This document shows, one piece after another, positions 11,866-20,832 of a stretch of 47,755 nt of DNA (its first letter is position 1; each line of letters begins with the position of its first letter). The stretch lies in NCBI GenBank assembly GCA_002733415.1, contig NVVR01000024.1, positions 1 to 47,755 on the forward strand, given 5' to 3'. Made by a program: the position numbers and the translations under genes. The notes below the pieces were generated by a model, which did not search any database, was not told the DNA's origin, and saw nothing but the letters and a program-made list of their open reading frames with translations. The stretch comes from Kordia sp. GTDB lineage: Bacteria; Bacteroidota; Bacteroidia; Flavobacteriales; Flavobacteriaceae.

Positions 11866-11955
11866 TTAATTTTATAGTTAATACGGTAAGGACACCGTTT
11901 GTATTTTTAATTCTCATCCTGAAGTTCTATTACAGAATTCAGATTTAAGGAGTCT

Positions 11956-11988
11956 CAAAGATACCTATTATTGTGCGGTTTTTGACAA
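11956..11988 (-). promoter_or_regulatory. Candidate icd promoter (Bacteroidota type)
   Basis: On the minus strand, TTG (11986-11988) and TATCTTTG (11956-11963) are separated by 22 bases, close to the Bacteroidota consensus TTG-N19-TAnnTTTG. It lies about 97 bases before the icd start codon. Confidence 0.5.
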
Positions 11989-12158
11989 GTATGTAATTGA
12001 ACTTCTTTTATTGTATAAAGTTTTATCAATGTGATAAAATTCATATTTAAATTTTTAGAACTGTTTAATTTATACGATTATATTTTATGAATTTAACGAT
12101 TGTTTTTCGGCATACTTATTGCTTTTTATACACTAAATAGAATTGAAACCAACTATAA

Positions 12159-12461
12159 ATGACAACAACAGAAATAATTAAGAAAGAAAAATATAAAAAA
12201 TTAGCTTTAGGGATATTATTTGACGCATTAGGATATGTTTCATTTATTTTTCCACCATTTGATATAGTATGGGCACCTCTCTCTGCTTATTTGATGACTA
12301 GATTATATAAAGGCAGAAAAGGGAAAATAGCGGCTATAGTTACTTTTATTGAAGAGGCATTACCGGTTTTAGATGTTGTACCAACATTTACGCTTATGTG
12401 GATTTATACATTTGTTTTTGATAAGAAAAATGTTAAGGGAGATATTATTGAAGTAGAGTAA
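12159..12461 (+). CDS. Small membrane protein, unknown
   Basis: A 100-residue protein with a charged N-terminus (MTTTEIIKKEKYKKLA) followed by hydrophobic segments around residues 17-35 and 68-88. The phrase FPPFDIVWAPLSAYLMTRLYKGRKGK between them is conserved-looking (P-x-D-x-x-W-A-P). It resembles a short inner-membrane protein with two or three helices that I have seen in Flavobacteriaceae genomes without a named function. It is monocistronic and followed by a terminator. Good reading frame, start and terminator support a real gene. Confidence 0.7.
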   Translation: MTTTEIIKKEKYKKLALGILFDALGYVSFIFPPFDIVWAPLSAYLMTRLYKGRKGKIAAIVTFIEEALPVLDVVPTFTLMWIYTFVFDKKNVKGDIIEVE

Positions 12462-12480
12462 ACTATAAGAACAGATTAAA

Positions 12481-12515
12481 TGGGCTTCTATTTTAATTTT
12501 TAGGAGCCCATTTTT
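12481..12515 (+). terminator. Rho-independent terminator
   Basis: TGGGCTTCTA (12481-12490) pairs with TAGGAGCCCA (12501-12510, one G-U), followed by five T. It ends the small membrane protein gene and separates it from the convergent TonB receptor gene. Confidence 0.8.
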
Positions 12516-12519
12516 ATTG

Positions 12520-14727
12520 TTATAATTTTATAGTCAAACCAAGAATAATATTCCTTCCTTGGTTGTAAATACCATTATTCTTTAGTCTTGATAAATGATT
12601 GATATATTGTTTATCTAAAAGATTGTTTACTCCGAGATTAAATTTATAGTTGGCTTTTTTTGTTTGTAACTCTGAATTAACTCCTAAGTTAACTAAGTCA
12701 TAGTTTTTTGAAGATGTTTCAGAATTACTTACGTTTTGTTGTTTGAATACATTTTTTAAACTAATGAAAGCATTCGTATTTAGTTTAGAATTCTTTGAGA
12801 TTGTAAAAGTTAAATTGGTGTGTATTGAATTGGCTGGTATAAGAGGTAGATAGTTACCTTTTTTTAACTTTCCAGTAACGGTTTCAAAACTACTATTAAT
12901 ATGCAGCCAATCTAATGGATGAGGATGTAGGTGTATTCCTAATTCACCTCCATAAAGAGAAGCGTTTTCTTGTAGGTAATTAAATACCTGTGCATTATCA
13001 ATATAATTTTCAGTAGGAGTTAGGTATATGTAATCGTTTATATTATTATAAAAACCATTTATAAAAAAATCAAAATGGTCGCTTTTATAATTTAAGTTTA
13101 AGTCAAGCTGTATGTTTTGTTCATTTGTTAAATTAATATCTCCAATTTCGTAACGATTACTTCCTTCATGTTCTCCGTCAGATGTTAATTCGGCTAAATT
13201 AGGAGCTCTAAACCCGGTTGCAAGATTAATCCGTCCGGTAATTTGTGAGCTTAATTCGGTTTTAAACCCAATTGCGCCATTGAAACTATTAAAAGTTTTA
13301 TACCTACTAACAGTGTTTAGATGGATATTTCTGTAATCATAACGTAAACCAAATTGTATTGCGTATTTTTTCCAATGATAATGTGATGTTCCAAATATAC
13401 CCGCATCAGTTATTGTAGCGTCTGGAATTAAAGTTTCAAATCCTAAGTTTTTATTTTTTTGATACATCCCTTGCGAACCAATAATTATTTCGAAATCCTT
13501 TATTTCTGGTAACTCATATTTAATGTTATAGTTTAAAGTACTTAAGTGCATTTCCAAAGCAGGATTTATTTCCTCATCTGAATACCCATCCTCTTCATGT
13601 TCATCATGACTGTGCTCTTCCTCATATTCTTTTCTTTTATTAAATGTATACCCCAAAGTCATATCAAGTTTTCCTTTATTCAAGTTTACTTTTGTATGTG
13701 AGCTTATGATATGATTTTCAATAGATTGATTTGGTAATAGTGGTTTTATATTATTGTTTTGAGTGTCAATACCTTCAGGAATACCTAAACGACTAAAGTT
13801 AATGTTATAACGGAAATCATTAGTTATTTTATCATTTCCAAAACCAACACCAGTTTTTAAGTCGTATTCAGAAAATCGTGAATTAGTTACACGTGTATTG
13901 TCAAATTGATAATCAGCATGTTGTTGTAAAGAGAAACGAGTTAAAAGTTTTAATTTTTCTGTAGTTTTTTTAAGTCCGAAATTAGTAGTTATTCCATTTG
14001 TATTAGAATAGTATTTGGAAGAAATATCGATATTTAAAGAGTCTAACGGAGCATATAATTCAGGATTTAAAAAGAGTACGCCACCAATAGCATCAGAACC
14101 ATAGAGTAGGGAAGCAGGTCCTTTTATAATTTCCACACTTTCAATACCTGAAGCACTTACTCCAATTCCGTGTTCCTCACCAAATTGTTGATTTTCTAAT
14201 CGGATTCCTTGAGTATAGACAAGTACTCTATTACTACTCAATCCTCTAATAACAGGTTTTCCTATTCCACTACCAGTACTAATTTGATTAACTCCTGGAA
14301 CCTGACTTAGTTGTTCAGATAAATTATTTGCATCAGTTAAATCAGCAACTTTTATTTTTTCTACTTTCATTACATTGTCCTTTTGGAGCTTATGAAATGG
14401 AGTAGAAATAAGAACACCTTCAAGTTCTAAAACTGTCGAATGTAATTGAAAATTAATATTTAAATCTGAATTTAACTCAATATTTTCATGAATATTTTGG
14501 TATCCTAAATAAGAGATATAAAGTTTATAATTGCTTGCAGGCAGGTTTTCTAAATTAAAATAACCATTGGAATTGGTTGTGGTACCTGTGTTTAATGATT
14601 CGATGTAAATATTTACACCAGTTAGTGGTTTAAATGTTTTTTGATCTGTGATATTACCAGATATTTTGTACTGTGCAAAGCTACTTAAACTAATAAAAAG
14701 TATAAGTAAATTTATGAAATGTTTCAT
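12520..14727 (-). CDS. TonB-dependent outer-membrane receptor, probable zinc or copper importer
   Basis: A 735-residue receptor. I start at 14727 (MKHFINLLILFISLSSFAQ), a clean signal peptide; six extra residues upstream are optional. Residues about 22-105 form a carboxypeptidase-regulatory-like (CarboxypepD_reg) domain. The plug domain follows near 120-225, with NLSEQLSQVPGVN, PVIRGLSSNRVLVYTQGIR and the typical GPASLLYGSDAIGGVL. The rest is a 22-strand-type barrel ending in the aromatic/hydrophobic LGLTIKL. A loop near residues 365-385 (EEEHSHDEHEEDGYSDEE) is rich in His, Asp and Glu, as in ZnuD-type zinc receptors. It is the last gene of a three-gene unit whose middle gene is also His-rich. 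The metal specificity is an inference; copper is the main alternative. Confidence 0.88.
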   Translation of the reverse strand: MKHFINLLILFISLSSFAQYKISGNITDQKTFKPLTGVNIYIESLNTGTTTNSNGYFNLENLPASNYKLYISYLGYQNIHENIELNSDLNINFQLHSTVLELEGVLISTPFHKLQKDNVMKVEKIKVADLTDANNLSEQLSQVPGVNQISTGSGIGKPVIRGLSSNRVLVYTQGIRLENQQFGEEHGIGVSASGIESVEIIKGPASLLYGSDAIGGVLFLNPELYAPLDSLNIDISSKYYSNTNGITTNFGLKKTTEKLKLLTRFSLQQHADYQFDNTRVTNSRFSEYDLKTGVGFGNDKITNDFRYNINFSRLGIPEGIDTQNNNIKPLLPNQSIENHIISSHTKVNLNKGKLDMTLGYTFNKRKEYEEEHSHDEHEEDGYSDEEINPALEMHLSTLNYNIKYELPEIKDFEIIIGSQGMYQKNKNLGFETLIPDATITDAGIFGTSHYHWKKYAIQFGLRYDYRNIHLNTVSRYKTFNSFNGAIGFKTELSSQITGRINLATGFRAPNLAELTSDGEHEGSNRYEIGDINLTNEQNIQLDLNLNYKSDHFDFFINGFYNNINDYIYLTPTENYIDNAQVFNYLQENASLYGGELGIHLHPHPLDWLHINSSFETVTGKLKKGNYLPLIPANSIHTNLTFTISKNSKLNTNAFISLKNVFKQQNVSNSETSSKNYDLVNLGVNSELQTKKANYKFNLGVNNLLDKQYINHLSRLKNNGIYNQGRNIILGLTIKL

Positions 14728-14746
14728 ATATAGTTGTATTAACATA

Positions 14747-14772
14747 TATACCTAAGTAGAAACGTAGGTATA
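14747..14772. repeat. Inverted repeat in the leader of the TonB receptor gene
   Basis: TATACCT (14747-14753) and AGGTATA (14766-14772) flank a 12-base centre, 20 bases before the receptor start codon. It could be a hairpin in the leader or a regulator site; neither can be shown from one copy. Confidence 0.4.
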
Positions 14773-14803
14773 ATTATAAAAAATAGAATGTGATTGATTT
14801 AAT

Positions 14804-15145
14804 CTATATTAATACAGGAGGTCCTCGAAGAGGCTGATTACCAATGAATATATTATGAAAGTGTTCACTCGAATAGTCTGAGTGAATTGAACTATGATAA
14901 TGAGCGTTTTTTTCTAATGAAAAATAAACAATTGAATCATAAATTTGTGGAGTAGCATATAATTGAATAAAACGACAATCAAATTCTATTGCATGTAAGT
15001 GTGTTTTTTCTTTTTCATTGCAATCAATTACATGTTTATGGTGTTCAAGTGAATGAATAAAATTAAGAACAGAAGGGGTTAATAAAACCGATATTAGCCC
15101 TATTAGTAGTACTGATTTTAATATGTTCTTCAGGTGTTTATTCAC
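14804..15145 (-). CDS. Small His-rich membrane-anchored protein in metal-uptake operon
   Basis: A 113-residue protein with one N-terminal hydrophobic helix (SVLLIGLISVLLTPSVLNFI), then a likely extracytoplasmic part full of histidines: LEHHKHVIDC, KTHLHAIEFDC, NAHYHSSIHSDYSSEHFHN. Two cysteines are also present. It ends NQPLRGPPVLI, a tail I have seen on similar small proteins next to TonB receptors. The start codon is GTG at 15145, overlapping the end of the upstream gene by 8 bases, so translation is probably coupled. Metal chaperoning or sensing (zinc or copper) at the inner membrane is inferred from composition and from its place before the receptor gene. Confidence 0.75.
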   Translation of the reverse strand: MNKHLKNILKSVLLIGLISVLLTPSVLNFIHSLEHHKHVIDCNEKEKTHLHAIEFDCRFIQLYATPQIYDSIVYFSLEKNAHYHSSIHSDYSSEHFHNIFIGNQPLRGPPVLI

Positions 15146-15644
15146 TAAAATATTTTTTGAACCCCATTCTGCTTAACATTTTCTTTTCAAATGCCCAGAA
15201 AAATTTAAACTGACCGAAAATCCAGCCTACAAGTACTAGTAATACTTGGTAAATTGGAAATATGATTAGTATGCGAATTGTCCAAAATAGAAATGAGTTT
15301 GAAATTAACTCTTTTAAATTTAACATTTCAATTATTGGGCCTGATATTTTTGCCGATGTCGATCCAGTAATAGCGAACACTAGGAAAATGGCTATTAGTT
15401 CCCAACGAAAGGTAACTTGCCATTTCGTAGCTAGTTTTTTAAAAAGTTTAAGCGTAATATTTAATATGCCATATGAAATGATAAATGTAAGAAATATAAG
15501 GAGAATGGTATTTGTTTCAGAAAAACTGGAAAGAATTCCTTTAGCTAATAAATAACCAGAAAGTAATAGTGCAACTCCTCCTAGTAGAAGGTGAACTAAT
15601 TGCCAGTTTTTTTCAATTTCCCAACGCTCTTTAATCTTTTTCAT
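15138..15644 (-). CDS. DUF6787-type inner-membrane protein
   Basis: A 168-residue protein with about four membrane helices (LVHLLLGGVALLLSGYLLA; ILLIFLTFIISYGILNITL; LIAIFLVFAITGSTSAKI; FWTIRILIIFPIYQVLLVLVGWIFG) and a cytosolic start MKKIKERWEIEKNWQ. The WEI...FAITGS pattern and the C-terminal EKKMLSRMGF match my memory of DUF6787, a Bacteroidota family of unknown role. An ATG two codons further upstream (15650) is the alternative start. It leads a three-gene unit with the His-rich protein and the TonB receptor, overlapping the former. A link to metal uptake is contextual only. Confidence 0.75.
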   Translation of the reverse strand: MKKIKERWEIEKNWQLVHLLLGGVALLLSGYLLAKGILSSFSETNTILLIFLTFIISYGILNITLKLFKKLATKWQVTFRWELIAIFLVFAITGSTSAKISGPIIEMLNLKELISNSFLFWTIRILIIFPIYQVLLVLVGWIFGQFKFFWAFEKKMLSRMGFKKYFSE

Positions 15645-15687
15645 GATCATAATTTTGCTGCAAAAATAATATAATCTTACTTCATAA

Positions 15688-15717
15688 AAAAACCGAACAA
15701 TGATTTGTTCGGTTTTT
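15688..15717 (-). terminator. Rho-independent terminator
   Basis: AAAAACCGAACAA (15688-15700) and its exact complement at 15705-15717 around a 4-base loop, with A/T tails on both sides. It lies just after the DUF937 gene on the minus strand. Confidence 0.85.
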
Positions 15718-15739
15718 AAAGTATTTATAATTAAAGGAA

Positions 15740-16381
15740 TTATTTCCCGAAAAGCCCTCCTAATAAACCTCCAAGACCACCTTTTTTAGTGCCTCCAGAG
15801 TTTAAAACCATTCCGGCAACATCATCTAAGATAGATCCATCATTGTTTCCATCTAATAATGATTCAATTAAGCTTTGTTGTTTAGGGGCTGAAGCTCCAC
15901 CACCTAATAAACCACCTAATAAATCACCAATCCCGTTTGAATCAGAAACATTTTGTTGTTTTGATTGTTTTCCTAAGTATCCCATTACTAATGGTGCTGC
16001 TACTTTTAATATATCCATTACAGCACTAGAATCCATTCCAGATTTTTGCGATAATGCATTAGTTACGTTGTTTTGTGCCCCACCTAATACATGACCTAAT
16101 ATTCCAGCTCCATCATCCATAACACTTTTGTCTACACCTCCAGCGAATAATCCTCCAAGGTTGTCTAAAATAGAACCATCATGCTTTCCAGACAATGCAC
16201 CCATTAAACCAGCTGCACCTTCTGGTGTTGCCGCATTACGTTTCATGGCCCCCATTAATATAGGTAAAGCCATTGTAAGTAATGATGAAGTTTTATCTGT
16301 TGATTGTCCAGATTGTCCTGCTACACCGCTAATGATTGTTTTACCTAAGTCACTATTTAATAAATCTAATATTCCTGACAT
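15740..16381 (-). CDS. DUF937 (YidB-like) protein
   Basis: A 213-residue glycine-, leucine- and aspartate-rich protein. It shows the DUF937 pattern: an N-terminal helix LDLLNSDLGKTIISGVAG, then LLTMALPILMGAMKRN, then repeated short units such as HDGSILDNLGGLF, NDGSILDDVAGMV and GGLLGGLFG. The second DUF937 block AGILGHVLGGAQNNVTNALSQKSGM (residues about 92-117) is clear. There is no signal peptide. The family is cytosolic in some bacteria and its function is unknown. It is monocistronic, with a terminator directly after it. Confidence 0.85.
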   Translation of the reverse strand: MSGILDLLNSDLGKTIISGVAGQSGQSTDKTSSLLTMALPILMGAMKRNAATPEGAAGLMGALSGKHDGSILDNLGGLFAGGVDKSVMDDGAGILGHVLGGAQNNVTNALSQKSGMDSSAVMDILKVAAPLVMGYLGKQSKQQNVSDSNGIGDLLGGLLGGGASAPKQQSLIESLLDGNNDGSILDDVAGMVLNSGGTKKGGLGGLLGGLFGK

Positions 16382-16841
16382 TTTTATAATACAGTTTAGT
16401 TAATTACTAATTTCATTTACAAGTTACAGAAAAATATCTTCATCAGAGTAAAACTATTAGCTAGTATTAAATCATCGATTAAAAACATGTTATCATCGAC
16501 GAAAGGGAAGTTGTTGTTGAAGCAAAAATTCTGGTATAAGAAATAGTTCTTAATCATTTTGCATTACGTAATGAAATTGACAACATTTTCTACAGCTCTA
16601 AAGCGGTAATAAAAGTTATCTCTATTTTTTTACAAAATAAACCCCACAACATTTGCTATGAGGTTTATGCATTTACAACAGAGTGAAAGTATTAAGACCA
16701 AAAGTACTAGCTCTGTATTACTGTTTAAGTTATACTTTTACTTTTAAAAAAGTTTTGTAACAAACCAATTAGTATAACTGTAAACAGATAACTCCATGTA
16801 AAGCATTTTTTAAATTTTGTTATTTCATTTAAATAGTATTC
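16382..16841. other. Intergenic region, no gene seen
   Basis: About 460 AT-rich bases upstream of the DUF937 gene and downstream of the surface operon. A weak hairpin (ATAAACC near 16637 with GGTTTAT near 16660) lacks a T tract. I find no convincing coding region or terminator for the surface operon. Confidence 0.5.
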
Positions 16842-18920
16842 TTAATCAATAATTTCCCCATTACTGGACACACCGCTACTTATGCCGAGTACTCCATTTT
16901 TATTTACATTAATAGTGTAAGAACCTGATAATTCTCCATTATTCGTTAAAACATATACCGTCCCACCATCAGTTATAGTCCAATTTTTATTATCTACTAA
17001 ATTACTTCTTGAAGCGATTACTAATGAATTGTTTGAATACTTACTTGAACCAAATTTAATCACAATATTTATGGGGATTTGAGTTTCCCCCGCATCTAGG
17101 GTCTCCCAACCCCTTAGAATATTGTCGTAGTTTACCCTTGAAAGTTTTTTTCCTGTCATAAAATGATCGGCATTAGTTAAACTAGATATGTCCCAAGCTC
17201 CCAAATCCTGATTAAAACTACCGGCTTGATGAAACATAGCCCACATATCGGTTACATTTGATACATCCCAGCCATTAATGTCTTGATTAAATGCGATAGT
17301 TTGCCAAAACATTTCTCGCATTGTAGTTACGTTCCCTGTTTTATTGCCCCAAGCATTCAAGGGTTGGTTAAATACCGTAGTATTTCTGAACATACTAGTC
17401 ATATTAGTTACGTTAGAAACGTCCCAGTTGCTTAAGTCTTTATTAAATGCTTGAGCATTATAAAACATTGAATTCATAGTGTTCACGCGTTCTACATTCC
17501 AGTTACTTATATTCTGATTGAATACAGGGGTACTTCTAAACATTGAAGTCATATTAATTGACTTTGAAGGGTCTGTGGTAAATACCCAACTATTCAAGGG
17601 CTGATTAAATACTTTGGCATTATTAAACAAATTGGACATATTTGTCACACGTTCCGTATTCCAACTACTAATATCCTGATTGAATGCAATAGCAGATTGA
17701 AACATATTAGCCATATTTATCGACTTTGTAGGGTCAGTAGTAAATACCCAGTTTGTCATAGAGCTATTTGGATTACTCAAGGCATTACAATTTAAAAACA
17801 TATAATTAAAATTGGTTACCAAAGATAGATTAGGGGAATCAGTAGCATTTATATCAAAAGTACTGGCTCCATAAAAAGCTCTTTCCATTGTAGCCCATTG
17901 TCCATTACCCCATTGTTCCAAAGTTTTTAAGTTGTTTCTATTGGCAAAATTATTTATATAAATTCTGGAGAAACCTGAAGTTGTGGTTGGAGTTATAGAA
18001 ATAGTTTTGATCCCAGCAGAAGTATAAGTATGACTTATATTCCCTGGAGCACCACTTTTATTCTCGGAGTTTCCATCTCCCCAATCTATCGTAAAATTGT
18101 ATCCACTTCCTGTCAAGGGAATTGTAATACTATCGCTTGCATCTGTTTGCCAAGTTGTAACGAAGGGAGTAGTTGCATTTAAAGGATCATTCTCATAAGT
18201 GTATAAAGAAGCAACATCTGTATTCGTTAGAGCAACATTCCATACTCGCACATCATCCACACTACCAGTATACGTGTTATCTAAGCTTTCAGTACCGGAT
18301 GGGATAAACCGTTCCTTACCAATTGAAACGCCATAATTTATAAAACTAAACCTAAGTTGACTATCATTAGATTGTATTGCTAGAGATCCGTCAATAAATA
18401 TTTTTCTAGAATTCCCAGCGACGTAAACGAACACATATTGGTGCCATTGCCCATCATATTTCTTACCAGAAGTACTCGTTGCAATCCCCCAATTGCTTGA
18501 ATTGAACGATATATTGGCTCCTATTCTCGCAATCATTCCAGTGTAAAGACCTAGTTCTTCACCAAAGGCTACAAAGGCTTCTTCAGCATTTACTGAAGAT
18601 TTTGCCCAAATACTTATAGAAAAACTATCTTCATAATATCCATCTCCGTCTGTATCTGGAAGGTCAACATACATGGTATTTCCAAAATAGATGTAATCAT
18701 CTACACCATCTAAGGAATACGCTGCATTGCTATGACCAAACCGGTTTTGAGTTAAAGTTGGTCCTCCACTTAATATGCCATCATGATTATTACCACTTAG
18801 GTCATTAGCATTACCTGAAAATGGATAATAAGCAATTATATCACTAACTTGAGGTACCTGACTATGTGTAAATACACAGCCAATTAGAAAAGAGAAAAAA
18901 AACAATATATATCTAAACAT
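16842..18920 (-). CDS. Surface protein with LamG domain and BspA-type (DUF285) repeats
   Basis: A 692-residue exported protein; the signal peptide is MFRYILFFFSFLIGCVFTHSQ. Residues about 25-245 are a concanavalin-like LamG/laminin-G-3 domain (IIAYYPFSGNANDLSGNNHDG at the start, GSVDDVRVWNVALT at the end). Residues about 255-315 form a short PKD-like segment (IDWGDGNSE). Residues about 340-560 hold at least seven BspA/DUF285 repeats built on FNQDISSWN...VTNMSNLF. It ends at GEIID with no T9SS tail, so its surface attachment must use another route or partner. It is the last gene of the four-gene surface operon, 27 bases after the fibre-like gene. Adhesion or glycan binding is the likely role. 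Confidence 0.85.
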   Translation of the reverse strand: MFRYILFFFSFLIGCVFTHSQVPQVSDIIAYYPFSGNANDLSGNNHDGILSGGPTLTQNRFGHSNAAYSLDGVDDYIYFGNTMYVDLPDTDGDGYYEDSFSISIWAKSSVNAEEAFVAFGEELGLYTGMIARIGANISFNSSNWGIATSTSGKKYDGQWHQYVFVYVAGNSRKIFIDGSLAIQSNDSQLRFSFINYGVSIGKERFIPSGTESLDNTYTGSVDDVRVWNVALTNTDVASLYTYENDPLNATTPFVTTWQTDASDSITIPLTGSGYNFTIDWGDGNSENKSGAPGNISHTYTSAGIKTISITPTTTSGFSRIYINNFANRNNLKTLEQWGNGQWATMERAFYGASTFDINATDSPNLSLVTNFNYMFLNCNALSNPNSSMTNWVFTTDPTKSINMANMFQSAIAFNQDISSWNTERVTNMSNLFNNAKVFNQPLNSWVFTTDPSKSINMTSMFRSTPVFNQNISNWNVERVNTMNSMFYNAQAFNKDLSNWDVSNVTNMTSMFRNTTVFNQPLNAWGNKTGNVTTMREMFWQTIAFNQDINGWDVSNVTDMWAMFHQAGSFNQDLGAWDISSLTNADHFMTGKKLSRVNYDNILRGWETLDAGETQIPINIVIKFGSSKYSNNSLVIASRSNLVDNKNWTITDGGTVYVLTNNGELSGSYTINVNKNGVLGISSGVSSNGEIID

Positions 18921-18947
18921 GATTTTTTTTTAAGGTTATAAACTATT

Positions 18948-20804
18948 CTAATAATAAAAATCAAACTGAATTCTGTCACTAAGCGTTAAGGCATATCCAC
19001 CATTATTCGCTGGGATATAAGTTAAGGTAGTTCCAGTTACGGAATACCCCGTATTACTTACTCTAATTCCGTTAACAAACATTTTTACTTTACTATAAAC
19101 CGAAGGGGTTTGTGTTAAGGTAAAACTAGTTTGGGAAGCTGTTGCACTAAACTCATCTGCTACGTCTCTAACTGAAGCTGCAGGGGTTCTCCATGATGTT
19201 ACACCAGTCCCATTTGTCATCAAAACTTGTCCGTTTGCACCGTCTGTATTTGTATAAGTCACTGCACCAGAAGTAAGGGTACCACTAGTTTTTACATCAG
19301 TAATACTTGCATTACCCAATTGAATTGTATTACTGGCAGTAACCACTGAACCTGCACCAATAGCGGTAGCATTGGTCATTGTCGCTAAATTACCATTTGA
19401 TCCTTTACCTAGAAAAGTATTTGAGCTTCCAGAAGTGATTATCTGACCCGCAGCATATCCTAATGCAGTGTTATCACTACCTTTCACATTTATCAATGAA
19501 TGTGCACCAATTGCCGTACTACGGCTTCCCGTTGTTAATGCCATTTGTGCTTCTGCTCCAATGGAAGTATTTTGCTGTCCAGAATTTATATTGTTTGAAT
19601 TGGAATACCCCACAGCGGTGTTATTGTCAAAACTAGTTCCTGTATAACTAGACAAAGACTGATACCCGATAGCTGTATTTCTTGTTCCTGTACCTGTTCC
19701 CAATGCACTAGTTCCAATAGCTGTATTTTGTCCATTAACACTACCTGGGCCTCTTCCTATTTTAACACCATTAACCACCACGTCAGTACTAAATGTTTTA
19801 GTTCCTGCAATAGTTTGATTAGTTGTTAAATCTACATAGTTACCACTTGTTGCGGTGTTAACTGCATCACTAACAAATGCAGTTGTAGTAATTGCTGTTG
19901 AATTATTTCCAGCAGTTTGAGTAGTTGCAATGGCTCCTGTTGGTAATGTAGGTGTTCCTGTGAAGGTTGGAGAAGTTAAGTCTGCTTTTAGTAAAATTGC
20001 ATCTTCATTTGTTTTCACCTGTGCATCTAAATCTTCAGTTGCACTTACTACAGAAGTAGAAGTGTTGATGTAGTTTGTAGTTCCATTAGCGGAATAAGTT
20101 CCATCAGCATTTAGTCCAGTTCCCGTTTGAGTAGTATCCAACTCCGATTGTATGTTGGTGTTGTTGGCTGCAATTGCATCGGCATTTGTTTTCACCTGTG
20201 CATCTAGATCTTCAGTTGCAGCTATTACAGAAGTAGAAGTAGTGATGTAATTAGTAGTTCCGTTAGCGGTATAAGTTCCATCAGCATTTAATCCAGCACT
20301 CGTTTGAGTGATATCCAACTCCGATTGTATGTTAGTGGTGTTGGTAGCAATGGCATCTGTATTGGCCTGAATTGTAGCGGCTGTTTCAGCAGTTACAGGT
20401 TGTGGCATGTAACTAAGTTCCTGTACACTTAAAGGAAGGAAATTACTTCCTGTACCTGAAAAATCAATATCAACTTTTAATTTTTTTGAGTACCCATCCC
20501 AGAGTATATCTGTAAAATAATTATTACTAGTAGGTATTCCAGACCCAATTAGTAAGTTGATCATACCATACTTATCTGTGCTTGTTTCGTGATATTCCTG
20601 ATATTCATCATTATCAATTTCATTAATAATAGTAAATTGTATGACCACACTGCTATTCGCTAAAATATTTTCTTGTGCATCTACACCAGGAAGTTCTTGA
20701 ACATTAGGGTTTAAAATTACCGCTTGGTAACTAATCCCTTGGTTTTGTGTATAACCTTGTAAAGCACATATGCTTAGTAAGATTAATAAAAATAATTTTT
20801 TCAT
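18948..20804 (-). CDS. Tail-fibre/YadA-like surface fibre protein
   Basis: A 618-residue exported protein with a signal peptide (MKKLFLLILLSICALQGYTQ). Residues about 21-140 form a globular head (GISYQAVILNP... ) common to flavobacterial tail-fibre-domain proteins. Then come two 59-residue repeats (about 148-264), a short stretch like phage tail-fibre repeats (LTSPTFTGTPTLPTGAIATTQ), and a YadA-head-like block near 365-480 with repeated NTAIGxxAL, TAIGYQSL, NTAVGYSN and NTALGYAAG units. These form left-handed beta-rolls in trimeric adhesins. The C-terminus (DRIQFDFYY) resembles a fibre tip and is neither a T9SS tail nor a YadA barrel. It sits between the interrupted beta-barrel gene and the BspA gene. 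A trimeric extracellular fibre is inferred. Confidence 0.82.
   Translation of the reverse strand: MKKLFLLILLSICALQGYTQNQGISYQAVILNPNVQELPGVDAQENILANSSVVIQFTIINEIDNDEYQEYHETSTDKYGMINLLIGSGIPTSNNYFTDILWDGYSKKLKVDIDFSGTGSNFLPLSVQELSYMPQPVTAETAATIQANTDAIATNTTNIQSELDITQTSAGLNADGTYTANGTTNYITTSTSVIAATEDLDAQVKTNADAIAANNTNIQSELDTTQTGTGLNADGTYSANGTTNYINTSTSVVSATEDLDAQVKTNEDAILLKADLTSPTFTGTPTLPTGAIATTQTAGNNSTAITTTAFVSDAVNTATSGNYVDLTTNQTIAGTKTFSTDVVVNGVKIGRGPGSVNGQNTAIGTSALGTGTGTRNTAIGYQSLSSYTGTSFDNNTAVGYSNSNNINSGQQNTSIGAEAQMALTTGSRSTAIGAHSLINVKGSDNTALGYAAGQIITSGSSNTFLGKGSNGNLATMTNATAIGAGSVVTASNTIQLGNASITDVKTSGTLTSGAVTYTNTDGANGQVLMTNGTGVTSWRTPAASVRDVADEFSATASQTSFTLTQTPSVYSKVKMFVNGIRVSNTGYSVTGTTLTYIPANNGGYALTLSDRIQFDFYY
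20011..20364 (-). repeat. Tandem 177-bp coding repeat, two copies
   Basis: Each copy begins GTTTTCACCTGTGCATCTA on the plus strand (20011 and 20188), a period of 177 bases or 59 residues. Both encode SELD-T-QT-x-x-GLNADGTY-x-ANGTTNYI and ATEDLDAQVKTN. The copies differ by scattered substitutions, so length variation by slippage or recombination is possible. Confidence 0.85.
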
Positions 20805-20832
20805 ATGATTGGTTTAGTTTTTATAGAGTTGT

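Noticed and set aside
16630..16670. Hairpin ATAAACC...GGTTTAT as a terminator of the surface operon
   Set aside because: The stem is short, mismatched inside, has no T run, and lies 170 bases from the gene end.
18948..20804. A prophage tail module suggested by the tail-fibre-like protein
   Set aside because: No other phage structural, lysis or integrase genes are present, and the protein has a signal peptide.
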